Assembly: GCF_030161255.1 (NCBI RefSeq) | Contig: NZ_BSPX01000014.1 | Location: forward strand, 5,453 to 69,452 | Source of the DNA: Zoogloea oryzae | GTDB lineage: Bacteria; Pseudomonadota; Gammaproteobacteria; Burkholderiales; Rhodocyclaceae | Direction: 5' to 3' | DNA: 64,000 bases | Part shown: positions 38,104-46,136 of the stretch, one piece after another | Position numbering within the stretch: position 1 is the stretch's first letter | Layout: every line of letters begins with the position of its first letter | The notes under the pieces: generated by a model | The model's input: the letters and a program-made list of their open reading frames with translations, nothing else | Databases searched by the model: none | What the model was told of the DNA's origin: nothing | Translations under genes and position numbers: made by a program

Positions 38104-39918
38104 ATGAGCCGCGCCCGCGAAACCCTATTCCACGTCTTCGGCTACACCCAGTTCCGCGGGCCGCAGGAAGACATCGTCGAACACGTCAGCGCCGGTGGCG
38201 ACGCCCTGGTGCTGATGCCCACCGGCGGCGGCAAGTCCCTGTGCTACCAGATCCCCGCGCTGCTGCGCCCGGGCGTGGCGATCGTCGTGTCGCCGCTCAT
38301 CGCGCTGATGCAGGATCAGGTCTCCGCGCTGAAGGAAGTGGGCGCGGCGGCGGATTTCCTCAACTCCAGCCTCAGCTTCGACCGGGCGATGGAGATCGAG
38401 CGGGCGATGCTCGCCGGCGCGCTGGATCTGCTCTACGTGGCGCCGGAGCGCCTCGTCACGCCGCGCTTCCTCGATCTTCTGGATCACCTCCACGAAGCCG
38501 GCCAGTTGGCGCTGTTCGCCATCGACGAAGCCCACTGCGTATCGCAATGGGGCCATGATTTCCGGCCCGAATACCTGCAGCTGTCGATCCTCCAGGAGCG
38601 CTACCCGCAGATCCCGCGGATCGCCCTCACCGCCACCGCCGACGCCCAGACCCGCCGCGAGATCGCCGAGCGCCTGCGTCTCACCGACGCCCGTGAGTTC
38701 GTCTCCAGCTTCGACCGGCCCAACATCCGCTACACCATCGTCCCCAAGGACAACCCCCGCGCCCAGCTGCTCGCCTTCATCAAGGATGGCCACCTGGGCG
38801 AAGCCGGCATCGTCTATTGCTCGTCCCGCAAGAAGGTGGACGAGACCGCCGCGTGGCTGCAGGAGAAAGGCATCGCCGCCCTGCCCTACCACGCGGGCAT
38901 GGGGGCCGACGAGCGGGCGATCAACCAGGACCGCTTCCTGCGCGAGGACGGCATCGTGATGGTCGCCACCATCGCCTTCGGGATGGGCATCGACAAGCCC
39001 GACGTGCGCTTCGTGGCTCACCTCGATCTCCCCCGCTCCATCGAGGGCTACTACCAGGAAACCGGCCGCGCCGGCCGCGACGGCCAGCCCGCCGAAGCCT
39101 GGATGGCCTACAGCGTGGCCGATCTGGTGCAGCAGCGCCGCTTCATCGACCAGGGCGAGGCCAGCGACGAGGTGAAGCGCGTCGCCACCGCCAAGCTCGA
39201 CGCCCTGCTGGGCCTGTGCGAAACCACCGGCTGCCGGCGCCAGCGCCTGCTCGGCTACTTCGACGAAGACTCCGCCCCCTGCGGCAACTGCGACACCTGC
39301 CTGAACCCGCCCGAAGTGCGCGACGCCAGCGAATCGGCCCGCAAGGCGCTGTCGTGCGTGTTCCGCACCGGCAGCCGCTTCGGCGCCGCCCACGTGGTGG
39401 ACGTGCTGATCGGCAAGGCCACCGATAACGTGAAGAAGTGGCAGCACGACCAGGTGAGCACCTTCGGCATCGGCACCGAACTCGACGACAAGGGCTGGCG
39501 CACCCTGATCCGCCAGCTCGTCGCCCACGGCGCCCTGGCGGTGGATCACGAGCGCTACGGCGCCCTCACCCTCACCGAGGCCGCGCGGCCGATCCTGCGC
39601 GGCGAGGCGGGCTTCACCCTGCGCGTCGATCCCAGCCCGACCAAAAAGAAGAAGGACGGCACCCGCCGCAGCGCCGACTGGCCCGAGGCCACCGGCGAGG
39701 AAGCGGAGCTCCTGGGCCGACTGCGCGCCTGGCGGGCCAGCACCGCCAAGGAGCGCAACGTGCCGGCCTACGTGATCTTCCACGACGCTACCCTGCGCGA
39801 CATCGCCCGCCGCCGCCCCGACAGCATCCTCGCGCTGGCCACCATCTCGGGTGTGGGCGACCGCAAGCTCGACGCCTACGGGCAGGACATCATCGCGCTG
39901 CTGGCCGAGGCGGGGTAA
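38104..39918 (+). CDS. recQ: ATP-dependent DNA helicase RecQ
   Basis: 604 residues, the usual RecQ length. Helicase motifs are intact: TGGGKSLCYQ (Walker A, about 40), DEAHCVSQWGHDFRP (motif II and the aromatic-rich loop, about 143), TATA, and QETGRAGRDG (motif VI, about 320). The RecQ-Ct zinc site (C380-C400 region, CGNCDTC), winged helix and C-terminal HRDC domain follow. It unwinds DNA 3'-5' in recombination repair. It is probably co-transcribed with the zinc-ribbon protein upstream. Confidence 0.96.
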   Translation: MSRARETLFHVFGYTQFRGPQEDIVEHVSAGGDALVLMPTGGGKSLCYQIPALLRPGVAIVVSPLIALMQDQVSALKEVGAAADFLNSSLSFDRAMEIERAMLAGALDLLYVAPERLVTPRFLDLLDHLHEAGQLALFAIDEAHCVSQWGHDFRPEYLQLSILQERYPQIPRIALTATADAQTRREIAERLRLTDAREFVSSFDRPNIRYTIVPKDNPRAQLLAFIKDGHLGEAGIVYCSSRKKVDETAAWLQEKGIAALPYHAGMGADERAINQDRFLREDGIVMVATIAFGMGIDKPDVRFVAHLDLPRSIEGYYQETGRAGRDGQPAEAWMAYSVADLVQQRRFIDQGEASDEVKRVATAKLDALLGLCETTGCRRQRLLGYFDEDSAPCGNCDTCLNPPEVRDASESARKALSCVFRTGSRFGAAHVVDVLIGKATDNVKKWQHDQVSTFGIGTELDDKGWRTLIRQLVAHGALAVDHERYGALTLTEAARPILRGEAGFTLRVDPSPTKKKKDGTRRSADWPEATGEEAELLGRLRAWRASTAKERNVPAYVIFHDATLRDIARRRPDSILALATISGVGDRKLDAYGQDIIALLAEAG

Positions 39919-39944
39919 GGCGCCTGAAGTCAGGCCAGCAAGAC

Positions 39945-39979
39945 AAAAGCCGCCCGGCCTTCACGGCCTGGCGGCTTTT
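39945..39979. terminator. Bidirectional terminator between recQ and the MACPF operon
   Basis: AAAAGCCGCC and GGCGGCTTTT enclose an inner CGGCC/GGCC hairpin. A-run on one side and T-run on the other allow termination of both convergent transcripts. Confidence 0.88.
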
Positions 39980-40015
39980 CATGCCCCGCACGTGGCGCGG
40001 GGCAGATCAGGCGGA

Positions 40016-40273
40016 TCAGCTGATGACCGAACTCACCTGAATGGTCTGGTGACCCGACCCGTAATTGGCGTTGTAGGTAATCTCCACCTCACGGGCGCCG
40101 GCAAGGGCCGTCACGGAGTTTGTACACAGGAACGCCAGCGGTCCGTTCTTCAGATCCGACAGCTGCAGGTTGCGCACCTCCCCCGTCTTCTTGTCGGGCA
40201 CTCGGGCGGTCATCTGCGCAATGCCTTCGGCACCGCATTTGGCGGCCTGGATCAAGGTTATGGTCGTCATCAT
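40016..40273 (-). CDS. Small protein of the MACPF operon, 85 residues
   Basis: GAGGAG precedes two consecutive ATG codons (40273 and 40270); either may be used. The protein starts MMTTITLIQAAKCG and ends in a beta-like stretch (EVEITYNANYGSGHQTIQV). No signal peptide, membrane helix or known family is seen. It is the last gene before the shared terminator, 80 bases after the MACPF gene on the same strand. Co-function with the MACPF protein is inferred from position only. Confidence 0.7.
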   Translation of the reverse strand: MMTTITLIQAAKCGAEGIAQMTARVPDKKTGEVRNLQLSDLKNGPLAFLCTNSVTALAGAREVEITYNANYGSGHQTIQVSSVIS

Positions 40274-40353
40274 TTCACTCCTCGATAATGGACTGGAATC
40301 CGGTTCCAGCGAATGGCCGCATCGCTGCGGCGGGATATAAAACGGGCAGGCGA

Positions 40354-42264
40354 TCAGATCAGCGCCTCGAAAGCCTTCGATGAGATCACCTGGGCAAAGG
40401 CCGTCATGTCCATCACCGTGTAGCGGGCGGTGACGGCCGAGCGGGCCTGCTCCTCGATGACCGTGGCGCAGCGCTGGGCCAGGGCGTCGGGCAGGAAGCA
40501 CAGCACCGGGACGAGGTCGGCGTTGTTGATGACCGCCCAGAACTTGACCGAGGCAACGCTGCCCGTCCACTTCGCCAGATCCTTCGGGTCCAGTGCCAGA
40601 CTCGAGCTGCCGCCCATGGAGATCATCTGCTGCTCCTTGAGCTGCATGAGCGTGTTGTGCTTGCTCTGGCTGAGGTCGCTGTACGAATAGCCCACGTCGA
40701 ACTTGGCCGTGCCGGAATCGGTCTCGAACTCGCCGTTCGCCGCAAAGTTGAACTCGTTCAGCAGGCTTTCCTGGTCGCTCTTCGCGTTCGACTTTGCAAC
40801 CATGCTCCGCTGCAGCTTGCCGCCCACCGTCACGCGGCAGGGGTAGAAGTAGCCGAACTTCCTGAACACGTCCCGATGCAGCGCCTCGTACTGCTGGGGC
40901 AGCGAGGTGCAGGTCTCGAAGACCTTCTCGACCGCCGCCTGGAAACGCGGCGCACAGCGCAGATCGGCCTCCCTGTCGAAGAGCAGGACCACCTTGGGCA
41001 CCAGCGTCTGGTTGGTCAGGAAGATGTCCGTGGTCTCCTGACGCTGGAGCTTTTCCAGGTCGTGCCGGAACTCCGCGGCGATCCCGCAACCGGCGTAGCT
41101 CCCCGAGGCCTTGGCGGCATGCACGCTGCGCTGGCGGAACTCATTGAGGATGCGGCTCGCGGTCGCCGTGGTCACGCTGCAGGCCGAGTAGTTGGGCGGC
41201 GCCGAACGCATGATGCGGTTCTCGTGGATGTACTCCACCGGCGCATCGTCCGAGCGCCGCGTGAAATCCATGTCGAGCGGGTTCGGCCCGATGTACAGCC
41301 CCCGGTTGAGGTAGAGCATCGTGTAGAGCGCCTTGACCTGCTCCAGGCTCAGGCTGGTGAACAGCTCCGGCACCTCCACCTCGGCGCCATTGAGCTGCAC
41401 CTCCAGCTCCTTCAGCAGATCGGGCGGCGAGCCCTCGTCGGGCAGGCCCCAGGCCGGCGGGCGACGGGTGGTGTCGACGAAGGACGGCGTGCCTGGCTGC
41501 CCGGGGCGGACCGACGGCTTGCCGGACTTGGCCGACAGGATCCGCACACCGCCCTTCTCCGCCTCGACATCGCCCAGCGTCCAGCCCGCCTCCTGATCCG
41601 GCGCCACCTTGCCGCCGGCCTTGTCGGCAAAGTGGTCGTCCTTCTGGATCCACGCTCCCAGCGCGGTCCGCGCCGCGGCCAGGGTGTCCTCGGGCTTGAG
41701 CTTGAGGGACTTGCTCTCCTCGTCGACGCTGCGGGTGAAGGTGAAGGGCCGCGCATCCTGGGGCTTGGCCGCCACCGCGTCGTGCACGGCCACCACGCCT
41801 TCGGCGCTGGCGATGTCCTTCAGCGCCCAGTCGCCCTCTTCGGCCACGGCGATCTCGCTACCGTCGCGGCCCAGAAACAGGTCCGACGCGCCCAGCCAGG
41901 CCCCCAGCGCGGTGCGCACCTCGGCCAGCGTGAGGGTGGGCTTCAGCTTGAACGCACGCTTGCCGCCCTCGTTCTTGCGCTGGAAGGAGTACATCGCCGG
42001 CGGCATGTCCGCCGCACTCGTCCGGATGGAGAGCCGCAGCTCCGTCGCGTCCTTCGTGGCCAGCAGGCTCTCGATCTGGGTGCCCGCCTCGTTATCCTTG
42101 ACGACCGCGAAGCCGTCGCTGAGAAAGACGTCGCCGTCCTTCATCAGCTGCTCCTTCACCAGCTGGGCGCGCACGTCCTGGAGGCTCTGGGTCCGTTCGA
42201 ACTGCAGGACGGTGTTCCTGGTCGAATCCGTCTCGTTGATGATCTTGACGCTAATCTTGGTCAT
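40354..42264 (-). CDS. MACPF/perforin-like protein with three N-terminal internal repeats
   Basis: 636 residues without a signal peptide. Three related repeats of about 75 residues open the protein (about 4-80, 100-171, 183-253). They share a pattern of a charged beta strand, L-x-x-(V/A)-R-x-x-L helix, D-x-F loop and E-(x)n-L-x-(D/S)-(I/V/L); repeats 2 and 3 share TALGAW. They look like beta-grasp folds. After a Pro-rich linker (254-290), residues 330-610 show the MACPF layout: FRKFGYFYPCRVTVGGKL (F480-G481-x-F-Y in place of FGTHY), GG551-552, W566, and PVLCFLP near 596. MACPF proteins form membrane pores or bind membranes. Assignment rests on motif order, not alignment. Confidence 0.72.
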   Translation of the reverse strand: MTKISVKIINETDSTRNTVLQFERTQSLQDVRAQLVKEQLMKDGDVFLSDGFAVVKDNEAGTQIESLLATKDATELRLSIRTSAADMPPAMYSFQRKNEGGKRAFKLKPTLTLAEVRTALGAWLGASDLFLGRDGSEIAVAEEGDWALKDIASAEGVVAVHDAVAAKPQDARPFTFTRSVDEESKSLKLKPEDTLAAARTALGAWIQKDDHFADKAGGKVAPDQEAGWTLGDVEAEKGGVRILSAKSGKPSVRPGQPGTPSFVDTTRRPPAWGLPDEGSPPDLLKELEVQLNGAEVEVPELFTSLSLEQVKALYTMLYLNRGLYIGPNPLDMDFTRRSDDAPVEYIHENRIMRSAPPNYSACSVTTATASRILNEFRQRSVHAAKASGSYAGCGIAAEFRHDLEKLQRQETTDIFLTNQTLVPKVVLLFDREADLRCAPRFQAAVEKVFETCTSLPQQYEALHRDVFRKFGYFYPCRVTVGGKLQRSMVAKSNAKSDQESLLNEFNFAANGEFETDSGTAKFDVGYSYSDLSQSKHNTLMQLKEQQMISMGGSSSLALDPKDLAKWTGSVASVKFWAVINNADLVPVLCFLPDALAQRCATVIEEQARSAVTARYTVMDMTAFAQVISSKAFEALI

Positions 42265-42300
42265 ATCCGCTTTTCCCCGAAATCCGGCATTGCGCCGGCA

Positions 42301-43053
42301 TCAGCGCGCCACCAGGAAAGTGACATGCAACACCCCGAACCGCTCCTGCGGGCTCTCCTTCTGCACCTGGATGCGCTCGAAGACCTGCTCCGCGCCCTCG
42401 TCCCGCCACAGACCACCGGCCCCCACCCCCGACGACGCCGTCGCCATGCCCAGCCCGTCGGCGAGCGGCGGTGGCGCCTGGCGCACCGGGCGCGCGGGGG
42501 GCGTGGCGAGATTGCGCGGATGCCGCTCGTCGTACACGCGCCCCGAGATGGGGTCGAGATACTGCAGGACGGGCCACGCCTCGATGTCGCAGCTCCAGTG
42601 CGCCATCGCCTCACCGGTCGACACGCCACCGTCGATCCGGGCACGCGCCGAGTCGATGGTGAGCAGGTCGGACGAGGACTGATAGCGCCGGATCGTGGCC
42701 GTCATCATCCCGTTCTCGTCTACGCGATCGACCGCGTAGAGCTTCTCGACGACGGTCTCGGCGTTGCTGCGGATGGAGAAGCCGAAGCCCACCTTCGCCG
42801 CACAGCGGATCCGGATCGACAGGGCCGCATTGGCCGGCGCGATGACCGCATGGGGAAACAGCCGCCCCTCCACAGCCGCGTTGCCGCCGGCGCTCAGGCG
42901 CACATTCGTCATCATGCGCAGGGTGGCATCCTGATTCCGGGGCTTCGCCAGCGCGTCGGCCATGTTCAGGCCGAACTGCACTTCCATGTTCGGGTGAACC
43001 CGGAACCACTCCGTATCGGTGCCGCTACTGATCTCGATCATGGCGCCGCTCAC
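42301..43053 (-). CDS. Hypothetical protein of the MACPF operon, 250 residues
   Basis: Start taken as GTG 43053, whose GTGA overlaps the upstream gene's stop and implies coupling; ATG 43041 is an alternative. Residues 1-165 are rich in beta-like strands (FRVHPNMEVQFGLNM, VGFGFSIRSNAE), followed by a Pro/Gly-rich linker (about 180-215) and a final strand (RFGVLHVTFLVAR). There is no signal peptide and no recognised family. The MACPF gene begins 36 bases downstream. Confidence 0.7.
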   Translation of the reverse strand: MSGAMIEISSGTDTEWFRVHPNMEVQFGLNMADALAKPRNQDATLRMMTNVRLSAGGNAAVEGRLFPHAVIAPANAALSIRIRCAAKVGFGFSIRSNAETVVEKLYAVDRVDENGMMTATIRRYQSSSDLLTIDSARARIDGGVSTGEAMAHWSCDIEAWPVLQYLDPISGRVYDERHPRNLATPPARPVRQAPPPLADGLGMATASSGVGAGGLWRDEGAEQVFERIQVQKESPQERFGVLHVTFLVAR

Positions 43054-43406
43054 AGCAGGTCAATGCCATAGAAGAGGGTCGTGCCGGCCGCGCGTTGTAC
43101 CGCGGTGTGGCCGTTCGGCGCGTACAGGAAACCCGGCCCGCGCTTATCCACGCCAGCCACGACGCGGACGAAGATCTGCAGGCTGTCGCCCACCTCGGGC
43201 GGCTGGCCGTTGAAACGCAGGGTGCCCAGATCGATCTTCCGCCGCTGCCCGATCGGATAGCGCCCGCTGTTCCAGTTCTCCCCCGCGCCATCGAGGCGGC
43301 CGGCGACATCGCCCCGATACACCTCGAAATCCATCACAAAACCGCCGTCGTTGAGGCACTCGGCGAACTGATAGTACTTTTCCACCTGACCGGATTCCGA
43401 AACCAT
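43050..43406 (-). CDS. Hypothetical all-beta-like protein, first gene of the MACPF operon
   Basis: 118 residues from ATG 43406, chosen because AAGGA sits seven bases upstream; ATG 43412 directly abuts it. The sequence alternates short strands and turns (GGFVMDFEVYRGD, SLQIFVRVVAG, GTTLFYGIDLL) with no helix or signal peptide predicted by eye. Small beta-sandwich partners accompany some MACPF toxins (for example aegerolysins with pleurotolysin B), but no sequence similarity to those is evident. Family unknown. Confidence 0.7.
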   Translation of the reverse strand: MVSESGQVEKYYQFAECLNDGGFVMDFEVYRGDVAGRLDGAGENWNSGRYPIGQRRKIDLGTLRFNGQPPEVGDSLQIFVRVVAGVDKRGPGFLYAPNGHTAVQRAAGTTLFYGIDLL

Positions 43407-43548
43407 GTCCATTTCCTTTCGTGACGTGTTGAGTTGTGCGACATACCCTGTCGCTCACCTGGCCCTGAGGCTTCATGCGCATGGCTGCTGCATCACAGCG
43501 CCCTGCCAATGCCAAAAGAGTATTCACGTCATCAGCCAAAACCGCCAT

Positions 43549-43558
43549 AATCCGGATT
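43549..43558. promoter_or_regulatory. Palindrome AATCCGGATT in divergent promoter region
   Basis: A perfect 10-base palindrome in the 289-base gap between the MACPF operon and the NarL-type regulator. It could be an operator; the binding protein is unknown. Confidence 0.35.
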
Positions 43559-43566
43559 GACTACGG

Positions 43567-43584
43567 CTAGTCCTTCCCGACTAG
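43567..43584. promoter_or_regulatory. Candidate operator CTAGTC-N6-GACTAG
   Basis: A perfect 18-base inverted repeat, eight bases from the AATCCGGATT palindrome and 111 bases before the NarL-type regulator. Dyads of this size suit the LuxR/NarL helix-turn-helix dimers, so binding by the adjacent regulator is a reasonable inference. Confidence 0.5.
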
Positions 43585-43695
43585 AGGCGGCGGCCATTGC
43601 CGCTCTTCCCGATCCCCGGTCGCGCGTTCTTCTCGTTCCCTCCCCACTGTCCCTGTAGCGCCGCGCCCCCGGCTCCGCGCGAGGAGAATCCATTG

Positions 43696-44322
43696 ATGCA
43701 GCACTACCGATTGCTCCTGATCGACGACCACACCCTTTTCCGCACCGGCCTGCGCCTGTTGCTGGGCGACACCCTGCCAACGTCCGACATCCTCGAAGCC
43801 GGCTCAGTCATGGAGGCCGTCGAGCAGCACGGCCGCACCGCCATCGATCTGATCCTGCTCGACCTCCAGCTGCCCGGCCTGAGCGGGCTGGAAGGGACGC
43901 AGGTGCTCCACCGGCATTTCCCGGCGGCGCGGATCATCGTCGTGTCGGGCACCACCGAGGCCTGGACGCCCGAGATGGCGACCCGCTACGGCGTCTCCGG
44001 CTTCCTGTCCAAATCGGCAACGCCGGAGCAGATCGAAGCCAGCATCGCCCAGAGCCTCCAGGCCCCGCCGCCCTACTCTGCGCCGCGCACCGCGGGCCGT
44101 CCGGGCTCGGGCTCGCCCGGCCCGCTCACGCCGCGCCAGCTGGAAGTCCTGCACCACCTCGGCCTGGGGCGCTCGAACAAGGTGATCGCCCGTCACCTGG
44201 GGCTGGCCGAGAACACCGTGCGGGTTCATGTGGCCGCCATCCTCGCCCACCTCAACGTGGCGAGCCGGATCGAGGCGGTGCTGGAAGCCCAGCGCCGCGG
44301 GCTCCTTCGCCAGACGCCATGA
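43696..44322 (+). CDS. NarL/LuxR-type response regulator
   Basis: 208 residues; GGAG precedes the ATG by ten bases. The receiver is complete: IDDH at 9-12, acceptor Asp in LLDLQLPGLSG (about 56), SG and SKSATPEQ (Lys switch). A short linker leads to a LuxR helix-turn-helix (LTPRQLEVLHHLGLG...NKVIARHLGLAENTVRVH, about 140-190). Its stop overlaps the start of the kinase gene (ATGA). It is divergent from the MACPF operon and the likeliest regulator of it. Confidence 0.9.
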   Translation: MQHYRLLLIDDHTLFRTGLRLLLGDTLPTSDILEAGSVMEAVEQHGRTAIDLILLDLQLPGLSGLEGTQVLHRHFPAARIIVVSGTTEAWTPEMATRYGVSGFLSKSATPEQIEASIAQSLQAPPPYSAPRTAGRPGSGSPGPLTPRQLEVLHHLGLGRSNKVIARHLGLAENTVRVHVAAILAHLNVASRIEAVLEAQRRGLLRQTP

Positions 44323-46067
44323 CCTCGCCCCTGCGCCTCGACGCCCCCCACCTGCTGGCCGCCGGGATGGCGCTGATAGACCAGAGCTTCGGCATCGCCA
44401 TGCTCGGCTGCTTCCTCGCCTCGGTGCTCCTCGGCAGCGCCGTCCTGCTGTCCGGCGGGCCGGCCCATGTCGGGCTGTGGTGCGCCGCGATGGGCCTCGC
44501 CTGCGCCTTCGGTCACCTGTGGCGGAGGCGCAACCCGGCACGGGTCACGCCGGCAGGCGCCCAGGACTACGCCCGGTGGATGACCGCGCTGCTGATCGTG
44601 CTCGGCAGCCTGTGGGGCCTGGCCGGCTGCGTGTACATGGATCTGGAGTCGCCCCCGTCGGTGGTCTCCGCCCTGGCCCTGATCGCCGGCATGAGCGCCG
44701 CGGCCCTGTCGATCTTCTCGCCATGCCTGCCCGTCGCCATCGGCTTCCTCTTCCCCGCCATCCTGCCCGTGTGGGCCTACGTGCTCATCGCCGGAAGTGC
44801 GCAGTATCTGTGGCTGTGGATCGGCATCCCGCTGTACCTGCTGGTGCTCACGGTGTTTGCCCGCAACTACGCGCTGGTCGCCCGCCGCTCCATCCTGCTG
44901 CGTTTCGAGAACCTGGAGCTCGTCGAGCAGCTGCGCGCCGAAACCCTGCGCGCCGAAGAGGCGAACCGCGCCAAATCGGTCTTCCTGGCGGCGGCCAGTC
45001 ACGACCTGCGCCAGCCGCTGCACGCCCTGGGGCTGTTCATCGCCTCGCTCCGCCGCACCCCGCTGGACGAGGGCCAGACCGACCTGCTGACCCACATGGA
45101 CGGCGCCGCCCGGGCCGCCGGCGAAATGCTCAACACCCTGCTCGACTTCTCCCGCCTGGAAGCGGGCGTGATCGAGGCCAACCCGCAGCCCTTCCCGCTC
45201 CAGCCGATGCTCCGCAAGCTCGAAGCCGAGTTCGCCCCCCAGGCCGAGCAGAAGCAGCTGGTGTTCCGCCTGCGGGACACTCCGGCGATCTGCCACACGG
45301 ACCCGAGCCTCCTGGAGCTCGTGCTGCGCAACCTGATCGCCAACGCGGTCCGCTACACCGAGCGCGGCGGCCTCCTCATCGCCTGCCGACGGCCCCGGGC
45401 GGGGCTGGCGGTGATCGAGGTGTGGGACACCGGGATCGGCATTCCCGCCTCCCAGCACGAGACGATCTTCCAGGCCTTCCACCAGCTCGGAAATCCCGAG
45501 CGCGACCGACGCCACGGCCTCGGCCTGGGGCTCGCCATCGTCCGCCAGCTGGTCAGGACCATGGATCTGGCGCTCAGCCTCGCCTCCCGCCCCGGACGCG
45601 GATCGGTGTTCCGGGTGGCCATCCCGTGTCACACCGACGCGCCCAGCCCGCCGTGGCCGGCCGCCGCCACGACGGACCAGCCCCATGATCTGCACCGGCT
45701 CCGGGTGCTCGTCATCGACGACGACCAGACCGTCCTGTGCGCCATGCGCGCGCTGCTGGAAAGCTGGAACTGCGACTGCCGGACGGCCGAATCCGAAGCC
45801 GCCGCCATCGACTGCCTGCACGACTTCGAACCGGCGGTGGTCATCACCGACTACCGCCTGCGCGGGCATCGCACCGGGCACCAGGCCCTCGACGCAATCC
45901 GGGCGTTCCTGCAGCGCCGGCCGCCGGCGATCCTGATGACCGGCGACACCGCCCCCGACCGCCTGCGCGAAGCCATGGCCGGCGGCGTGCGGCTGCTGCA
46001 CAAGCCGATCAGCGCCGAAGCCCTCCTCGAGGCCGTGCTGCAGCTGGCGCCGGCACGCCCCGACTGA
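44319..46067 (+). CDS. Membrane hybrid histidine kinase
   Basis: 582 residues, ATG overlapping the stop of the regulator. Six or so hydrophobic helices at about 10-190 lack a large extracytoplasmic domain. HisKA has the ASHDLRQPLHAL variant (about 228) often seen with NarL-type partners; the HATPase domain (WDTGIGIP, HGLGLGLAI) and a C-terminal receiver (VIDDD, VITDYRL with Asp about 512, LLHKPI) follow. With the upstream gene it forms a two-component pair. The ligand is unknown. Confidence 0.9.
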   Translation: MTSPLRLDAPHLLAAGMALIDQSFGIAMLGCFLASVLLGSAVLLSGGPAHVGLWCAAMGLACAFGHLWRRRNPARVTPAGAQDYARWMTALLIVLGSLWGLAGCVYMDLESPPSVVSALALIAGMSAAALSIFSPCLPVAIGFLFPAILPVWAYVLIAGSAQYLWLWIGIPLYLLVLTVFARNYALVARRSILLRFENLELVEQLRAETLRAEEANRAKSVFLAAASHDLRQPLHALGLFIASLRRTPLDEGQTDLLTHMDGAARAAGEMLNTLLDFSRLEAGVIEANPQPFPLQPMLRKLEAEFAPQAEQKQLVFRLRDTPAICHTDPSLLELVLRNLIANAVRYTERGGLLIACRRPRAGLAVIEVWDTGIGIPASQHETIFQAFHQLGNPERDRRHGLGLGLAIVRQLVRTMDLALSLASRPGRGSVFRVAIPCHTDAPSPPWPAAATTDQPHDLHRLRVLVIDDDQTVLCAMRALLESWNCDCRTAESEAAAIDCLHDFEPAVVITDYRLRGHRTGHQALDAIRAFLQRRPPAILMTGDTAPDRLREAMAGGVRLLHKPISAEALLEAVLQLAPARPD

Positions 46068-46136
46068 GCGTCCGGATTACCTGCACGCACGATGCGCTTG
46101 CGCTATAAAGTCGGGAATCGCCCCAGGACACCGCCG

